From Cristatella mucedo (taxonomy: Eukaryota; Bryozoa; Phylactolaemata; Cristatellidae), in NCBI GenBank assembly GCA_009760855.2, contig WPIO01000010.1, positions 6,871,501 through 6,935,500 of the forward strand: DNA of 64,000 nucleotides. The letters run 5' to 3'. The translations under genes and the position numbers were made by a program. The notes beneath the pieces were generated by a model. The model had not been told where the DNA came from. It did not search any database and saw only the letters and a list, made by a program, of their open reading frames with translations. Positions 13,681-25,043 of the stretch are shown here, one piece after another; position 1 is the stretch's first letter; each line of letters begins with the position of its first letter.

Positions 13681-14019
13681 AGCCCTAAGGCGTGTAATAT
13701 TCGGAGGATTTGCACTCTAAGCTGTGGGCCGGACCAGGCGGTTGGGCGGTGCTCTGGGCACCGCGAGAGGGTATTTGTATACAATAGCTGTTGGTGGACA
13801 CCAGCAACCCTCCTTACAGGTCGAATAGACCGCTCTACGCTAGTGATATGGATATCGCTGTGCTAAGGTATCGGCGCCTTTCATTGCCCCCTCTTTCCGC
13901 TGCCATCGGAGCGCCTGCTCTTATCAGCACTTCGCCTACAAGTCGCCAATGTCAATGCTGGGGCGCGACCCTCATAGACGGGGGCCCGAACAACAAGGTC
14001 CGCGAAAGAAACTAAAACG

Positions 14020-14292
14020 CATCTATTTATTGCAGCATTTATTGGGTCTATGTGATTCGTCCTTTGTGCGTTTATTCGCGCTGACACTGTGAATGATGCC
14101 ACTAACCATATTTGCAAGCTTACCCTGTGCATGTTCACCTCTAAACATTTTAGGGTTGTTGTTCAGTGAGCTTGCTACCGCTGACCATTTGATTATGCTT
14201 CCTTTGCAGCAAATGCAAAGTGCCTGGAAAGAGATTAAGCTCTCTGATGGTACTATAACAAATACATTATTATTATTGTTATTATTATAAGG
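14020..14292 (+). mobile_element. LINE 3' UTR copy (5' truncated)
   Basis: It matches the 3' UTR of the CR1/L2-like family: TGTGATTCGTCCTTTGTGCG, AGTGCCTGGAAAGAGATTAA, TATAACAAATACATT and a terminal (ATT)n-like tail. The reverse transcriptase part is missing. Confidence 0.75.
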
Positions 14293-15012
14293 AATTACTA
14301 CCGTCACTCGACAACCGATGACCAACCACGTCCAGCTCAAACGCCGAAAAGATAATAGACAACTTTTTGAACGGAGTTATGGCCGAGGCTGAGAGGCCAG
14401 CCGACATCGATCAGGCACTCCTTCGGAGCAGGCCGATGCGATTGGCAGAAATGCCGCGGTTGGCTCTTGAGCCTCCCTTCTCGCAATAACCTCCTCATGA
14501 TCCTACCACAACCATTGCACTCTCTTGCTGACTGCTTGACAAAAAAAGGTCCTTTTTAGCTGAGTAGTTCTTGTGAGCCCTAAAATTAAGCCAGGCTGAT
14601 GCCATGCTACACGATTACCACTTTCTTTCTGGACATTAGAACAAAATCACGAAATCATTCCCATAATATGGACCAGACCTGCCTCTTCCACAGTCTGTTG
14701 CCAGATCTCACACATGGTTTGGGCATATGGAGAGCAAAGGGAGGCGCGGCCGTCTCAACTGGGGCATCGGATTCAAACTATATGGGACACCACAAACGGG
14801 AGCCACTATTTATAGAACATTCTGCAAATCTAAGTGCTTTCACAGAAAATGCAGGCTTGCAGCGTGGCTTTTGATACCGTTATAATACAAAAACCAGTAA
14901 GAGAATCTATGCAAATATTGAATTTTGGTATTAGCAGTGCTAACCGCAACGTTTTACCTGCTTACAGAGCCATCGCGTGACTTCTGGAGGGCCCCTGCCA
15001 CTTTTCGGTTTT
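14293..15012. other. Unassigned host DNA
   Basis: Nothing recognisable was seen. Confidence 0.35.
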
Positions 15013-15183
15013 ATACTAGCTGATTTAACAGCCTCTTTTTGTATAGCGACAGAAGAGCCTTTACGGCTATCACCGCCGCTTGAAGCGGCGATAAAGGATC
15101 GCCCACCGCAGGATTCGAACCCACGACCTCGATGCCGAGGTCGTGAAAAGCAACCACCTTAGCTATTGAGCCATTACGGCTTG
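15013..15183 (-). mobile_element. SINE, family A
   Basis: Reverse-complement copy very similar to the one at 13505-13680, with GGATTCGAACCC as a perfect B box and the CCTCGATGCCGAGGTCG hairpin. It is one of the best-preserved copies in the window. Confidence 0.9.
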
Positions 15184-15874
15184 GTTGTAGGAACCTCACA
15201 TTCAAAGTTGATGGTTTATTTTGATTTTTCAGTTCATTTTTACTGATATTAAAAAAATTCAAATAGCTCACGTTATTTAATCGCACCATTAAAGTGCACC
15301 ATTAACGAAATCCATCAAATCCATCGCAATCCAATTGAATCCAACGCAAATCCACCTCAAGCCGGCTACTCCAAGCTTCAATTAAGATTGCATCTCGTGT
15401 TAAACTACGCTTAAGGTCAGCTAAAAACTTTCGTACCATTGGGCAAGCACATTCTCAGAAAATGCACTAATCGAATGCAATGGCCTATAATTTAGACCAT
15501 ACTCCATCGCAATTCACCTAGATCAGGAGAACAATGAACAGAAATCGTTGGAGAGAAGCTCCAATTGTGATTGTATATTACATTACCATCTGTGTACCAC
15601 GTAATCGCCCAGTTTCATGATAATAGGCATGGGTGTTCTTGTGCAATGCGCTGGAATCGACTGAAATGTTACCGGGCAGGCTAGAGCAGAGGCTGGAGAG
15701 CCGATGGATTATTGAGCATTACCCGATTCCTTAAAAATGCGCTCCTCCTCAAGCCTGGTTAGCAGCACACAATTATAACAACAACTAATGTTATTAAACA
15801 GTTTATATAGTGCCCAATACCACTACATCTCTGTATAGGCAATTTACGTAGATGCTGAAAGGAAGCATGTCAAG
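15184..15874. other. Unassigned host DNA
   Basis: Nothing recognisable. A short repeated pattern of ATCCA/AATCCA units occurs near 15305-15355. Confidence 0.35.
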
Positions 15875-16470
15875 TAGTTAATAATAATACATTTGATAAA
15901 GCGCTCTCAGAGAACTCAATCTGTTTCTAGGCACTTTAAATTTGATGCAAATGAGCCCGATCGAATGTTTAGCGGTGTCATGCTCGATAAACAACAAGAA
16001 TAACATGGTTAGGGGCGACATGCACAAGGCAATGCAAGTCGGCAATGCAAGTTTGGTTAACGTCAGCATGCATTAGCACATAAAGTACGAATCACAGGGA
16101 CCCGCTAAATGCTGTGATAAATAGAGTAGGGGCAGTGAAGAGATTGTAAATGTGTTGCTTTCTTTTAAATGTAGTCAAGTCATTAGATGTGGTGACGTCA
16201 CTGGGTAATGAGTTCCAGGCTTGGGACATAGAAACACAAGGCACGGTCTCGAATAATTTGAGGTCCACTAGAGGCGTAATTGAACAACCAGAGTCAGAGA
16301 AGCTGGTGGTATGACTGGAACCCAGATGACTAAGTAGTTTAGATAGTTTAGGACGGAGAGAGTGACCGAACTTTTAAGCATGTGAGCTGCTTTATGGGGA
16401 GCAAGCGAAGACAAGTGAGAAGTGGCCTAATCAATGTAAGCCGTGAATAGACTGATAGCTTACTGCAAGT
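15875..16470 (-). mobile_element. LINE 3' end, minus orientation
   Basis: Starts with the AATAATACATTTGATAAAGC tail, then AACTCAATCTGTTTCTAGGC, the 3' UTR and the reverse-complemented C-terminal ORF2 region to about 16470. Frames are broken. Confidence 0.75.
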
Positions 16471-16767
16471 CTTTCCAAGCGGATACCCTTGAATTTTTCT
16501 GACCAGGAGGAAGGGAACAAACTTCACAGAACTCGTACAGCACCAAGACCAAGCACAAGCCCAAGCTCCCGTTGGGGCTAAAAATAAAAAAGTCTGCCGA
16601 TGGTCTTGCAGTTCGGAATGGCCACCGGTGACTTACGTCGTCTTTAGTTGATGGCTGGGAAGTATTACCTTATTGGGGTGATCCCAAGATGCAGAGGTGT
16701 GTAACTACAGTCAAAAATCAGTCTCTCAGAGACGCGCCACCCCCTCCCCCCCCCCGCCTAGGATCTT

Positions 16768-16930
16768 TGCTCACTGAGTAACTTGCTAGAACTTATCGAC
16801 CCAGGTCATGAGTGGAGTCCTACAGTAGGTAACTCTGTATTGCCCGCTGCAAAGCGCGCTTAGCGACAGCCATTTCGGTTCATCAAAGGCTATTTAAATG
16901 GAGCTGCTTGATCAGCTGGCCTTTGCTTTT
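16768..16930 (+). mobile_element. Degenerate SINE, family A
   Basis: A decayed head (CTCACTGAGTAACTTGCTAG), a GACCCAGGTCATGAG region, a GCTTAGCGACAGCCAT body and the GGAGCTGCTTGATCAGCTGG end remain recognisable. Confidence 0.5.
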
Positions 16931-17107
16931 CTTTGCCCTGCCGGCGACGAGTCAACACACGCCCAGACTATTCTAGAGGCCTTGCGGCTCCCGATGCATA
17001 AGAAGCATCAAGCGAAATAGCGTGAAATCGTGTGGGTAGAGTCAAATGAGGGTGTGTTACAATATTTCATACAAAGCTTCGATCTCTAGCTTCCGGTCAA
17101 TTTCTGC

Positions 17108-17265
17108 CTAATAAATAAATATAATTCATTTGTATAGTGCCCCAAGAGAACTTAATCTCTATTCAGGCACTTAAAATATGCGTCGGGGCTCGAGCCCACG
17201 ACCTCAGCTAGACCTTGGTCGGGCGAGCACCTTAACCGCTCCACCAAACTAGCTCGGCAATCATC
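17108..17265 (-). mobile_element. SINE, family B
   Basis: In reverse complement the tail ATAATTCATTTGTATAGTGC and AACTTAATCTCTATTCAGGC is followed by the tRNA-like head GGGGCTCGAGCCCACGACCT...GCTCCACCAAACTAGC. This is the clearest example of a tRNA-like head joined to a tail shared with the local LINE. Confidence 0.8.
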
Positions 17266-18448
17266 AAATCTGATTAATCCTCTAGAGCTGCTTAGAGGCG
17301 ACGCTTCCCGAGGAGCTCGATCTGCCCGGGTCGGGGTCATCAATCTTCCATATGAGCGCCACCTAGCAAGTGGAACACCCCCCACCCCGCCCCTCCGAAA
17401 GAAGTACACGAACACGAATCGCTATAATTTTAATAATCTGCAGTAGCGGTACCAAAGCAGTGATTTCTTAACCTAGTATTGCATAATGAATTCAAAGTTA
17501 ATTTCCGAATCTTGTAGCCTAATTACTGCATTTTTGTTAGTCACTTTTCGAGGCATTATGAGGCACCGTAGTCTCTGCAAAAACTGGAGGTGACTAATGC
17601 TCGGAATATTTCCGTCGGCTGCATACTTGTTTGTTACTACCGTGCTAGCTGGAGGGTTCGCAGCCGCTACACTGTTTCAGGCTTGCCTTTCCCATGGGGC
17701 GAGGGCGGAAGCCCCCCCCCCCAAGCAACTGTCACCCTCGGACCTGTGGGGAGGGGTGGTAGATGTGGCGAGAGACAAAGGGGGCCAGGGACGGCTGGAG
17801 TGCCGAGAGGCAGGGAATTAAGGGAGTCAGGGACGGTAAGAGGCACAGCGTGCGGACCAGATCCCTGGTTTGTACGAAGGGAAGTGAAAATAAACGCCTC
17901 ATTCACAGGTATTCTTATCCAAATGCTTAGCGGCACTAAACAGATTAAACGGAGCTGGTTTGATGACACTGCAGGTGCTTGCTGGCGACTAGCGAATGCC
18001 TCATGATGCGCCCTTTAATCTCATCGTACGCTTTCTGTTGACGCCCAAAGGCAACCTAGAGACATAACGAACGCAAAATGCGAACGATTAAAAATGAATG
18101 CACCGTACGTAAATGCCATCGATTTATAAAAATGCAAATTCGTATGCATGCCCTGCAGTGCCGCTTCGGAGGAATGAGAAAAGTGTATGCAGCTATGCTT
18201 GTGACTCTGCTACGCTACAAAGACTAAGCGGGTATAGCGCTAGAGAGTTTCCCGAAGCGAACTTATAGCCTAAGTGGCTTTCGGTGTGCATACGGTAGCC
18301 TAAAGACTCAATCTCACGCGACGAAGAGAAAGTGAGAAGTATAGCTGGGTCTGGAGAGCAGTCGAGGAAGTGAGTAACATGGAGATAGCATCCACACGAT
18401 ACCCGGAAAGGATGTGCCGCGGTCGGTAGCATGTGTGACTAGATGTAG
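17266..18448. other. Unassigned host DNA
   Basis: No gene can be supported. A C homopolymer occurs near 17708-17721. The open frames at 17590-18006 on both strands lack domains. Confidence 0.35.
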
Positions 18449-18592
18449 TTGCAGTGAAATTGTAGAATTGAGTTGCACAGTCTAGGACAATCAGAGTAAA
18501 AACTTGTCGCCAACAATCTTTTGCAGTGAAATTGTAGGAGTGGGTTGCACAGTCTGGGACAATTAGAGCAAAAGCTTGTCGCCAATAATCTT
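18449..18592 (+). repeat. 72-bp tandem duplication
   Basis: Two head-to-tail copies of a 72-bp unit (18449-18520 and 18521-18592) both begin TTGCAGTGAAATTGTAG and end AATCTT. About eight differences separate them. The unit may derive from a decayed LINE reading frame on the minus strand. Confidence 0.8.
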
Positions 18593-18862
18593 TAAGCGAA
18601 TGAAGGGAATCTAATTTATAGTTCATTGATGACCCGAGGGTACGAGGAGGCTGAAACTAGTGCAGCAGTTCAGGTAGGAATGAAGGAGCCAAGGAGTAAA
18701 GCATACTAGGCAGAGTTCTTACTCTGACCCACAAGGCCCGCCATGGCTTGGCTCCTGCATTGCTACCTGAACTGCTGCACTTGCTTCAGCCTCCTCGTAC
18801 CCTCGGGTCCTCTATGGACAAAAAATTAGATATTCCATTTCTTTGCTAAAAGATTGCTGGTG
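18580..18862. repeat. Diverged inverted repeat of about 115-bp arms
   Basis: The left arm (about 18580-18697) and right arm (about 18743-18862) are reverse complements with scattered differences; CCCGAGGGTACGAGGAGGCT is the best-conserved block. The plus-strand right arm translates to a LINE-like ARHGLAPALLPELL pattern, so these are probably two opposite LINE fragments. Confidence 0.7.
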
Positions 18863-19030
18863 AGCCACGGCGGCACACTAGGTAAGGCGATTGCTTTCAC
18901 GACCACGGGACCGCGGTCGTGGGTTCGAATGCTGCAGTAGGCGATCTTTTACCGCCGCTGCAAGCGGTGGTGACAGCCGTAAATACTCTTCTTCGCTTTT
19001 CAAAAGAGGCTGCTAAATCAGCTAGTATAT
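18855..19030 (+). mobile_element. SINE, family A
   Basis: Well-preserved copy: GAGCCACGGCGGCACACTAG, the CACGGGACCGCGGTCGTG hairpin, GGGTTCGAATGCTGC (B box), GCTGCAAGCGGTGGTGACAG and AAGAGGCTGCTAAATCAGCT. Confidence 0.85.
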
Positions 19031-21334
19031 CAGCCGAGAGTCGTGACAGCTTTTTCAGCACGGGAGACTCATGGTTGAATCTCTCGGATTTTTCTGCCCT
19101 CCCTACTGCCGTATTCATCACTAGCTGTAGAGGCTTAATGAATTTTTTGGGTAACCCAGACAAAGTAGAATTACCTTAGTTCAGTCTGAAAAGAACCTGT
19201 GAGATAGTAAGATCTTCAGCCAGCCACCGCTGCAGGCAGTCCCTAATCTTGGACACGGGCGTGATGAATAGCTGTGAAAGCCATCTTCTGAACGAAACTG
19301 TAAACATTAAGCAGACATCAAGAAGATAGCTAAGCTACAAGCACACGATGAAGATTCCACTACAGCACCACCAGTTGAAGAGCAAAGTCTTGTAGTCTAG
19401 CAGTACACTTAGGACGTCCTTTCAGTAGGACATTGGTTTTATAATCGTTTAGCTTAAGAAATGGGCCGGCATTCGGGAACAAATGTCTGCTAGGCAGGAA
19501 TTCAACTTTTCCATCTGTGCAGCTGATTCCATTGGTTTAAATGTTGAGAACGGCTGTGTAGAGTCAAAATAGAACCGATTGCCAATCACATGGACTCGAA
19601 TCCTTTTACCAAGAGTTTTCGTGTACATGGAGGACAGCAAATAACCGAAAATCCTTGTGGAACTTCACGGGTAAGTGGTCTTCTAGAGAAGAATTTGCCA
19701 CTGCATGAGACACGATCAACACGACACGTACAACTCGAACCACGCCAGAGCCTCATCTGACAGACCGATCGTTGTTCTCAATCGCTCAAATAGTTTCACC
19801 GTGATTAATAGTGTCAAATTTGGCTCATAGATCGAGCAGGACTGGGGGCAGTAACTTTACCATCATCCTGTATACCCAGAATGTCGTTAGCATTGTCGTT
19901 GTCGTATGGAGTCGAGCATTTTTTGTGGATTGTTGTTCAACTGAAATAATTCCGATAGCTCTTTATTTTCAATGTGCTCCACAAGCTGTTTAACAACAAC
20001 ATTTTCTCTGATCTTTTATAAAAACAAAAAAATGGAGACTGATAGATATTTTTCTAGGACCTCAGAATGCAATCTAGGCTTTTAACTTATTGGTCAGACG
20101 GTGGCAGTTTAAAGACTTTGGAACAATCCCCTAATCTAGTAAAACACTAAAAACCTGAGTTATGAACGGGCTAAATTCTTCCACCAGTGAAGACCAAAGA
20201 GGCAATGCTATTGGGTCCGCTGGTAGCGAGCTCCTCTTGTTTACTGGACTTACCCCTTACAGAAACCGTGGAAAATTTCTTAAGGGATCTCGCATCTTGG
20301 CACTCGATGCTTGCATTAGTGGGATGGTGCTTTGTCAAGGTACGAATGTGTGCAATATTTTCAAAGAACAAGGCAGAACTTACAGCATACTTATTAGCCA
20401 TACAGCTAATATCTGGTGAGTGAGACCGCTCAGCCTTGTCAAGAAAATAATTCGCCGTCTTACAAATTTGTAATGGATATGACTAGCAAGACTGTAGTTT
20501 GAGAGTGAAAAAGAAGTCCTGTTATTAGAACGCTTGCGAGAGCGTAGACACGGATGTAGTCTTTAATTTGGGCCAGATCGGCCTTGTCCGACTCAGGCTT
20601 CTTAGAGTGTCTTTCAAGCTTACTCATTCCGCTGTGCATTTGTGGAAGTTTTTCGGTAAACAGAAAGGTGTGTATCTGTTCGGCTCCGTGCACGGACAGT
20701 TTTTAGGGGGACCGTGCACCTATGGAGTGCTCCTAAGTTTTGAGTTTCCTGCATCAGTAAGAGAAACGACGCGGTATGCAGACTCCTGGCACACAGGTCG
20801 ATGAGACCTGCATCACAAGCGGATCTCAAAAGTTTCTCATGCTTTCCAGTAGCAAATTGCGACGACTACTTTCTCGCACTGCACAATAGCGAGCCTAGTT
20901 GTTAGTTGGCCGGCTCCTTTTCCCTTCCATCTCTCCTCGTGTCTTATCACATTTCATTCGCTCTCACGAGTCGGTGCCTTTACACGAAGCTCCTGCATCG
21001 GCGACAAAACATGTGACCACGCGAAGCGAGCAGAGCACGCACGATTTAGTGTGAAATAGCGAAGTCGGTGGTTGTGAGCCAGCGTATAAGCTGCCGACTA
21101 CTGACAGACAAGCAAAAAGCAGCCGATGTGCCCGAAAGTGGGGGATTCAAAAAAGCTGGGGCCTCACTAATGGGTCGACGTTTGTATATAAATTGTGATG
21201 TAAATACTGATATAGCCACTACGCCCACAACTAGAAGAAGGACACTATCGTGTTTTACATGGGAAGATGCAGTGCATACATATTTTTACATCCTGCATGC
21301 ACATATTTATTAAAAAAATGTGTTCACGATACCA
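19031..21334. other. Unassigned host DNA
   Basis: No domain-bearing frame was found. Overlapping open frames at 20160-20830 on both strands are not supported by any motif. Old transposon relics are possible but not identifiable by eye. Confidence 0.35.
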
Positions 21335-21470
21335 TTTTGGTTTAGGGTTTGGGTTTCAGGGTTGAAGCTGTACGGCTTAGGATTTAGGATTTATGGCATA
21401 CGGTTTTAGAGTTTTTTTAAGGCTTGCGGTTAGGGTTAAGAGCTAACGGTTAGCAGTTTACGGTTTTGTA
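21335..21470 (+). repeat. Decayed TTTAGGG-like tract
   Basis: Scattered GGTTTAGGGTTTGGG and GGCTTAGGATTTAGG units with many substitutions. It is an eroded relative of the tract at 1107-1187. Confidence 0.5.
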
Positions 21471-21654
21471 CAACCTCTGCCTACAGTGTGGGACTTTCTG
21501 CGCTGGTCAAAGTGCCCATAGTAGAAATCCCACTTTTCTATGCGATTCGTTTCCGCAATAGCTGACTGGCTACTGAAAGGCGAGCCAAAAACTGATGTTC
21601 AGCCGGGTAGTGTGGAATCTTGGATAACATATATCAGCTTTTAATGATTGAAGC

Positions 21655-22330
21655 TCTAATAATAAGTATAACACGTTTGTATAGTGCCGTCAGAAAGCCT
21701 AATCTCTCTCTCTCTAGGCACTTCTTATATGCTGTAAAGCAAGCATGACCATATGATTAGTGGTAGCATGCACAGTATCAACAAGCAGAATGTGGTTAGT
21801 AGCAACATTCACAAATAAGTACGCATGAGCACATAAAAAACACGTCATAAGGATCCAGCGATTGATATGAAGAAAGGGTCTTATGCTGAAACTAGCTTTG
21901 AGGGAACCGCTGTTCTGCCGTACCAGCCCGCTGTAGTCTCTCAGCATGATTTTTTTCAAATAGAGCGATGCCGGAAAGGAAACACATCAAGTGGTTATTG
22001 GTCACTGCACAACTGCCATACGCAAAGGAACTCTAAGGTCAGCTCAGTCGGATGGAGCGAATTCTGTGAGAAACGGGTGGGTTATTAGCTACTTTTTTTA
22101 AAGCCATCAAGTCAGGGGATTTCGTGACGTAAGACAGCGGCGGGTTATGGCTTATAGAGCGTACGAAATGAATTCGTTGTCTCCAAAGGATTTGAGGATG
22201 GCTATAGGCAAAACCAAAGAACTAGAGTCAAAAACGGGGTTGTACGATGCGTAGCCTGCTTAGGAAATATCGCTGATAGGTAGGCCGGAGAAAAAAAATG
22301 ACGGAACCTGAAATTGAGTGTCAAAACATT
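21655..22330 (-). mobile_element. LINE 3' end, minus orientation
   Basis: AATAATAAGTATAACACG tail, TCTCTCTCTAGGCACTT, the 3' UTR blocks with GTGGTAGCATGCACAGTATC, then decayed ORF2 C-terminus to about 22330. It serves below as the reference for the LINE interrupted at 22974. Confidence 0.7.
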
Positions 22331-22865
22331 AAAGTAGATATTCCGCCGGTGTGTGTGTTGGTGAGACGTTTTCTGATTTTTCAGTTGTGACGTTAACGAC
22401 ATGTAAGCTTCGGTTCAGAGTTTCACTAGCTGTTGGCTTCTTATCTAAGTGGCATGAAGACACGCGATTAGTGAGTTACAAAGGTCTAGACTGGATGTGG
22501 CGAATGCATGGACCAACTTAGTTTGGAGTATCTGTGTCTAAACAGACCCAAATGTTTGCACTGTCTTATTGCTGAAATTAGGAAGACGACTCTAGCGACG
22601 ATATGGTCGTAGTGGAAGGTCATTTTGAAACACTTCATCCAGATTATGTACAGAAGTTAACGGATTTGTGCTCGTCGGATTCATTTTGGGGGTTAGGCTT
22701 TTCAATTTCTGAGTAACTTCGTTTTCAATAATTGGTAAGATATTTTGTATATTGTCATTTAGATTGAGAATGTTAGCTGCCAATCTAGTGCGAATGTCAT
22801 CGTTACGTGCTGCGGGAGGGCTAAGAGATTTTGAAATGCTCGAAGGCTAGTAGTGATCCAGCAAT
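22331..22865. other. Unassigned host DNA
   Basis: Nothing recognisable was seen. Confidence 0.35.
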
Positions 22866-22982
22866 AGTTATTATTATGATTATAAAAGTAATACATTTAT
22901 ATAGCCCCACAGAGGATCTACTTATTTCTAGGCACTTAACATGTGCTGTAAAAGGAGCACAGCTATATGGTAAGTGGCAACA
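22866..22982 (-). mobile_element. LINE 3' end, first part of an interrupted copy
   Basis: Minus-strand LINE tail (AAGTAATACATTTATATAGC, TATTTCTAGGCACTTAACAT) that stops abruptly at GTGGCAACA. Its continuation, TGCACAGTGTCGGCATGCAT, is found 24.8 kb away at 47828. Other copies of the family (21655-22330, 48455-49170) show these two parts contiguous. Confidence 0.85.
22974..22982. repeat. Left 9-bp target-site duplication GTGGCAACA
   Basis: Identical to 47819-47827. It flanks the 24.8-kb insertion that splits a LINE copy, so it is read as a target-site duplication. Confidence 0.8.
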
Positions 22983-23199
22983 GGTGACCCGACATAACAG
23001 CCCCTGAAAAAATAGCCCCGCCTAAACTGCCCCGACAAAATAGCCTGCACACAGAACAGCCCGCGACAAAATAGCCCCGACAAAGTTGATAATTTTGAGA
23101 TAAAAACATACTAACGAAGACCTGAAATGCAAAACTACTTAGTGTGTAATGAATACCTAAGAAATAAATAAAATTGGTAGTTACTTTTTTCTTGAGCCA

Positions 23200-24055
23200 A
23201 TCCGCCGTTGATCGGATTGGCAGCTCCGCGCGGTAGAGGAGGAGGAAGAAGTGAGGCTGTCGTTATCTGTTCGGGCGAACAGGCAGAGAGCATGACGCAA
23301 GCGCCAGCGGCAACGAGGCTCTCATGACCAGCGCACTGCAATCATCTGACTGTGCTGGCCGCCAGCCAAAGCAGGCGGCTTCCCGGGGCTGGCGCGGGCT
23401 TACACGGTAAGGCCGGCGACCCCTACGGCTGTAGGTCGCTTTCGCTATCCGGCCCAACCGCGCGCTTCTAACGAGCTGATCTTCTCGCTTCGCTACAAGG
23501 TTCGGCACCGGCGAAGTTGCGCCTCGGCGCCCCGCCCCCCCCCCGCAAGGCTCTTCTCTTTTCTCGCTAGGCTGCCAAAAGACGTAGTCGATGAGCCCGG
23601 TAGGAGCGCGCTCGCTTACCGGCGAGTCGTTCGGGGCGCGCCACCCGCTACGCACCGCGCGACTCGCCAGAGGGATCGGTCCCCCCCCCCCACTTAGAGT
23701 CGACCGCAGCGTGACACGCGCGGCGTCGCGTCGGTGCGAGCGAGCGAGCGAGCGCGCGCGCGGAGACGCTGCCGCTGGCGATGCGGCTGGCGGGGCGGCG
23801 TGCGGCGACGAATCCGGCAGAGCGCGCGCGGCGGCGGCGCCCGCTCGTAGGGGCGCGGCTTTGGTGGCCGCAGCAGCCCGCGGACTTTCCGTCGGGAGCG
23901 GGTCTTCGCGAGCGGCTGCAGGCCGCGAAGCGCTCATCATCGGGCGCCGAAGCCGAGCCGCCGGAGGAGGCAGCCGAGCCGCAGCCTCGTTGTGGCTAAG
24001 CGACGGCGAGCGGACGCCCGCTCGCCGTGGGAAATATGGGATTGCCTGACGCAAG
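23200..24055. other. GC-rich, CpG-dense segment inside the 9-bp-TSD element
   Basis: Composition changes sharply to GC-rich with very frequent CG dinucleotides, GAGCGAGCGAGCGAGCGCGC near 23737 and C homopolymers. Long frames are open on both strands (for example minus 23263-24054), but they encode Ala/Arg-rich low-complexity sequence with no domain, as expected of GC-rich DNA without coding. It may be a captured promoter/CpG-island fragment. Confidence 0.5.
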
Positions 24056-24071
24056 ATTTCAACACCTAACC

Positions 24072-24240
24072 TGCAAGGTGGGTGTTAGCCGCGAAGGCTC
24101 TTTTGCTGCTATGTAAATGAGGCCGCTTGGATCGGTTAATCAGTAATAATAAACTCATGTAGCGCCTTCGGAAAACTCTTGCTAGGCATTTTAAGTATGC
24201 CCTACAAGAAGCATGCGCGTTTTGGTTAATCCGTACTTTT
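24072..24240. mobile_element. SINE-A tail plus LINE-tail fragments
   Basis: At 24088-24140 there is the SINE-A tail (GCGAAGGCTCTTTTGCTGCT) in plus orientation. It is followed by a minus-oriented LINE tail, AATAATAAACTCATGTAGCG to TTTAAGTATGCCCTACAAG. Confidence 0.55.
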
Positions 24241-24701
24241 GCTTTTGAACTGCGAAGCTCGAACTCCAAATCCATAGGCAACGACCCAGGGGTAACAAAA
24301 GATGTGGCTACCCTGTGGCACCGTCTAAAGAAAACGACCGACGTGGCCCTAGGTGGCGCGTTTGAAACAACGACGAAGTCCAGCGATCGAATTCCAATGC
24401 ACTGCTCCGTTCGTAAGCCCAGACTGAGGCGGAGCAGCGTCATCCAGTTCGGCACCGGCAAGAGTCAGTGCTTCAGCATCCCAGCCACATGCTAGCAGTA
24501 AGTCTCATAAGCATGCGGTAACGCGGGAGATAATCTCGTGTATGGCGGCACCGGGCTGCATACAGCATGACCAACGAGACAAGAAATTCCAAGATTCTGC
24601 CGTATCAACAAATCCGTCTGAAAGTTATGGCTGCGATGGACGCCCGCCCGCGTTCGATACAGTGACTCGGCTAGCAGCGCTTAGCAGTTCGGTACACCAA
24701 A
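24241..24701. other. Unassigned DNA between repeat scraps and the Polinton
   Basis: Nothing recognisable. It is part of the 9-bp-TSD element interior. Confidence 0.35.
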
Positions 24702-24706
24702 GGCCA
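24702..24706. repeat. Left target-site duplication GGCCA of the Polinton
   Basis: Identical to 47439-47443, directly outside both TIRs. It is 5 bp, whereas Polintons most often make 6 bp. Confidence 0.75.
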
Positions 24707-25043
24707 TGATGATGTGTTTTTACCCTATACGACATTTTTATTTCCTCAACTCGCATCTTTTTCCCTTTTACAACATTTTTAATTTTTCAACTCGTTCTCG
24801 TTAACACTCGAACTCGTTTCAAAACTAAAAACGTTGTAAAATAAAAAAAGCGCTCGTTTCAAAAATAAAAACATCGTATAGTGGTAAAAACACATCATCA
24901 CACTCGTTCTCGTTAACACTCGAACTCGTTAATGTCTTTTAAGACTAGGATATTTGTTTTAAAATTCATTATATATTATAGTAAAAAATTGTGTTGCGAT
25001 TTTTATTTTTATTTAAACAAAATATTTTTACCTTATATAGCAA
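24707..25043 (+). repeat. Left terminal inverted repeat
   Basis: It begins TGATGATGTGTTTTTACC and ends TTATATAGCAA, matching 47099-47438 in reverse complement with few differences. Inside it the first 18 nt recur inverted at 24883-24900, so the first 194 bp can fold into an imperfect hairpin. A 28-bp block starting CTCGTTCTCGTTAACACTCG is directly repeated at 24791 and 24903. The last 10 nt hold the TATATAG motif of the first gene. Confidence 0.95.
25034..25043 (+). promoter_or_regulatory. TIR-borne TATATAG start motif, left
   Basis: TATATAGCAA directly precedes the ATG at 25044. The same motif lies in mirror position before the polymerase gene at the other end, so each TIR supplies an identical inward-facing start element. 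Confidence 0.6.

Noticed and set aside
13505-15183. tRNA genes at sites with GGTTCGAA
   Set aside because: The sequences fall in repeated SINE units with extra hairpins and tails and do not fold as complete tRNAs.
23263-24054. 263-codon open frame in GC-rich DNA
   Set aside because: Ala/Arg/Pro-rich low-complexity product without a domain; long frames are open on the opposite strand too, as expected for stop-poor GC-rich sequence.
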